NCBI GenBank assembly: GCA_964427875.1
Contig: CAYRVX010000025.1
Coordinates: 1 to 64,000, forward strand
Direction: 5' to 3'
DNA length: 64,000 nt
Source: CAYRVX01 sp964427875
Lineage (GTDB): Bacteria; Planctomycetota; Phycisphaerae; SM23-33
Made by a program: the position numbers and the translations under genes. How positions within the stretch are numbered: the first letter of the stretch is position 1; each line of letters begins with the position of its first letter. Below, piece by piece: positions 63,193 through 64,000 of the stretch. Below the pieces are notes generated by a model. The model worked only from the letters and a program-made list of their open reading frames with translations, had not been told where the DNA came from and did no database searches.

Positions 63193-63379
63193 GCTACTTG
63201 ACGGAATCGTCCGGGGGGAGGCCGAGTTTCTTGTAGAGCCTTCGGCGGCCGGCCTTGTCGCCCTTCAGGACGGCGCGGGCGTGGGCGGCGACCTCCTCGG
63301 CGCTGCGGCGGGGGACGACGATTACGCCGTCGCCGTCGGCCACGATCACGTCGCCGGGCATCACCAGCGCGCCGCCGAC
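63193..63379 (-). repeat. 187-bp direct repeat, right copy (within rraA-like gene)
   Basis: Identical to 62192-62378 at a fixed offset of 1001 bases. This copy is the genuine 3' end of the RraA-like gene. Confidence 0.9.
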
Positions 63380-64000
63380 CACGATGGGGCGATTGACCGA
63401 CTCGATCTCGTTGCGGCCCGGGCGGATGCCGCGGCCGGGCTTGCGGAAGTAGAGAGGCACCTTCTGGGCGGCGATCTCGTCGGTGTCCCGGGCCGTCGCG
63501 CCGGTGACCACGCCGACGCAGCCGCGGAGCTTCCAGCCCATGATGTTGTTCGAGCCGATCGAGCCGACGTCGGCGTCGGCGGCGTCCTCGATGACCAGGG
63601 CGCTGCCCGGGCGAAGCAGCGGGACGAAGGGCTCGGCTGACAGCTGGCTGTACCAGCGGCCGACCCAGCGGCCGAACTGCCCGGCGTCGAGGCGGCCGGC
63701 GGGCGGCTTGTTCGTCGGCACGTACCGAGCGGTGACGGCGATGCCGACGAAGCGGTGCGCGAAGTGCTTCGTGTCGCGCCAGAGCGGGCGGATGTCGGCG
63801 CAGACGAGGCCGATGTTCTGGAGGCCCGCCCGGTCCATCCCGTCGCTGACGTCGGCGACGCGAAGCCCGGCGAAGAGCTTGATGACCTTGCGGTCCTCCT
63901 CGGCGGAGTAGACGGCGGTGGGTATGAAGTTCTTGCCGGCGCGGTACTCCTCGGCGGTCTCATCGCCCCGGGCCGGCCTGGTGGCGGCGGCGCCGGCGGG
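63194..64000 (-). CDS. RraA-like family protein (5' end beyond window)
   Basis: At least 268 codons are open to the right edge, so the N-terminus is missing. The RraA fold is clear: RVADVSDGMDRAGLQNIGLV near the visible start, SALVIEDAADADVGSIGSNN, then LRGCVGVVTGATARDTDEIA, PIVVGGALVMPGDVIVADGD and GVIVVPRRSAEEVAAHARAV. The fold includes RNase E regulators, 4-hydroxy-4-methyl-2-oxoglutarate aldolases and other lyases. The G-x20-R-D-type motif of the aldolases (ATARDTDEI) is present, so an aldolase-type enzyme is more likely than an RNase E inhibitor. Its last 187 bases are duplicated ~1 kb downstream. Confidence 0.85.
   Translation of the reverse strand, partial: PAGAAATRPARGDETAEEYRAGKNFIPTAVYSAEEDRKVIKLFAGLRVADVSDGMDRAGLQNIGLVCADIRPLWRDTKHFAHRFVGIAVTARYVPTNKPPAGRLDAGQFGRWVGRWYSQLSAEPFVPLLRPGSALVIEDAADADVGSIGSNNIMGWKLRGCVGVVTGATARDTDEIAAQKVPLYFRKPGRGIRPGRNEIESVNRPIVVGGALVMPGDVIVADGDGVIVVPRRSAEEVAAHARAVLKGDKAGRRRLYKKLGLPPDDSVK

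Overview
The window is about 64 kb of GC-rich bacterial DNA (AT-rich only in some intergenic islands). The gene set points to a planctomycete, most likely a Phycisphaerae-type environmental lineage. This is inferred from protein families (Tat-exported sulfatase, PQQ-type beta-propeller protein, FG-GAP protein, SSF symporter, type IV pilins, WhiG/FliA sigma factor), not from an rRNA gene. No rRNA, tRNA or CRISPR array was found.

Layout. 1-6632: C-terminal part of an RND efflux pump, a YyaL/DUF255 thioredoxin-fold protein fused to a DsbD-alpha-like domain, and an exported beta-propeller protein. 7061-21328: a continuous plus-strand flagellar locus in the order merR-like regulator, fliF-fliG fusion, fliH, fliI, fliJ, fliN-like, fliO, fliP, fliQ, fliR, flhB, flhA, flhF, flhG, fliA/whiG. 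Many of these genes abut or overlap by 4-11 bases. 21352-26771: a minus-strand tripartite MacAB-TolC-type operon. 27023-33302: a SagB-type nitroreductase, a zinc alcohol dehydrogenase, a sulfatase, a REP-associated transposase with REP-like palindromes, a sulfatase remnant and a beta-helix protein. 33454-38138: a complete YtfQ-YtfR-YtfT-YjfF-type sugar ABC importer. 38089-41477 (minus): a hybrid histidine kinase and an HD-GYP response regulator. 42085-52223 (plus): a type IV pilus / type II secretion-like locus with four tandem pilins, a PilM-PilN fusion, PilO, PilP-like, PilB, PilC, a PilZ protein, a PilZ-pseudopilin fusion and three minor pilins. 52247-64000: accessory genes (alpha/beta hydrolase, RsmE, cold-shock protein, SSF symporter, FG-GAP protein, secreted methyltransferase-like protein) and a repeat-rich end with a damaged ISL3-type transposase, a candidate MITE, a PIN-domain module and an RraA-like gene whose 3' end is duplicated.

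How the parts may work together. The flagellar operon makes the MS-ring/rotor, the export gate, the placement GTPase/ATPase pair and the flagellar sigma factor. A site matching the sigma-28 consensus (TAAAGTcg-N11-GCCGATAA) lies just upstream of the first pilin gene, so pilin expression may depend on the flagellar sigma factor encoded 21 kb away. An HD-GYP protein (probable c-di-GMP hydrolase), a PilZ protein and a PilZ domain fused in frame to a prepilin suggest c-di-GMP control of the pilus machine. The strongest candidates for new biology are the natural FliF-FliG fusion, the PilZ-pseudopilin fusion, the sigma-28-type promoter on the pilin array, and FlhB with NPHG in place of NPTH.
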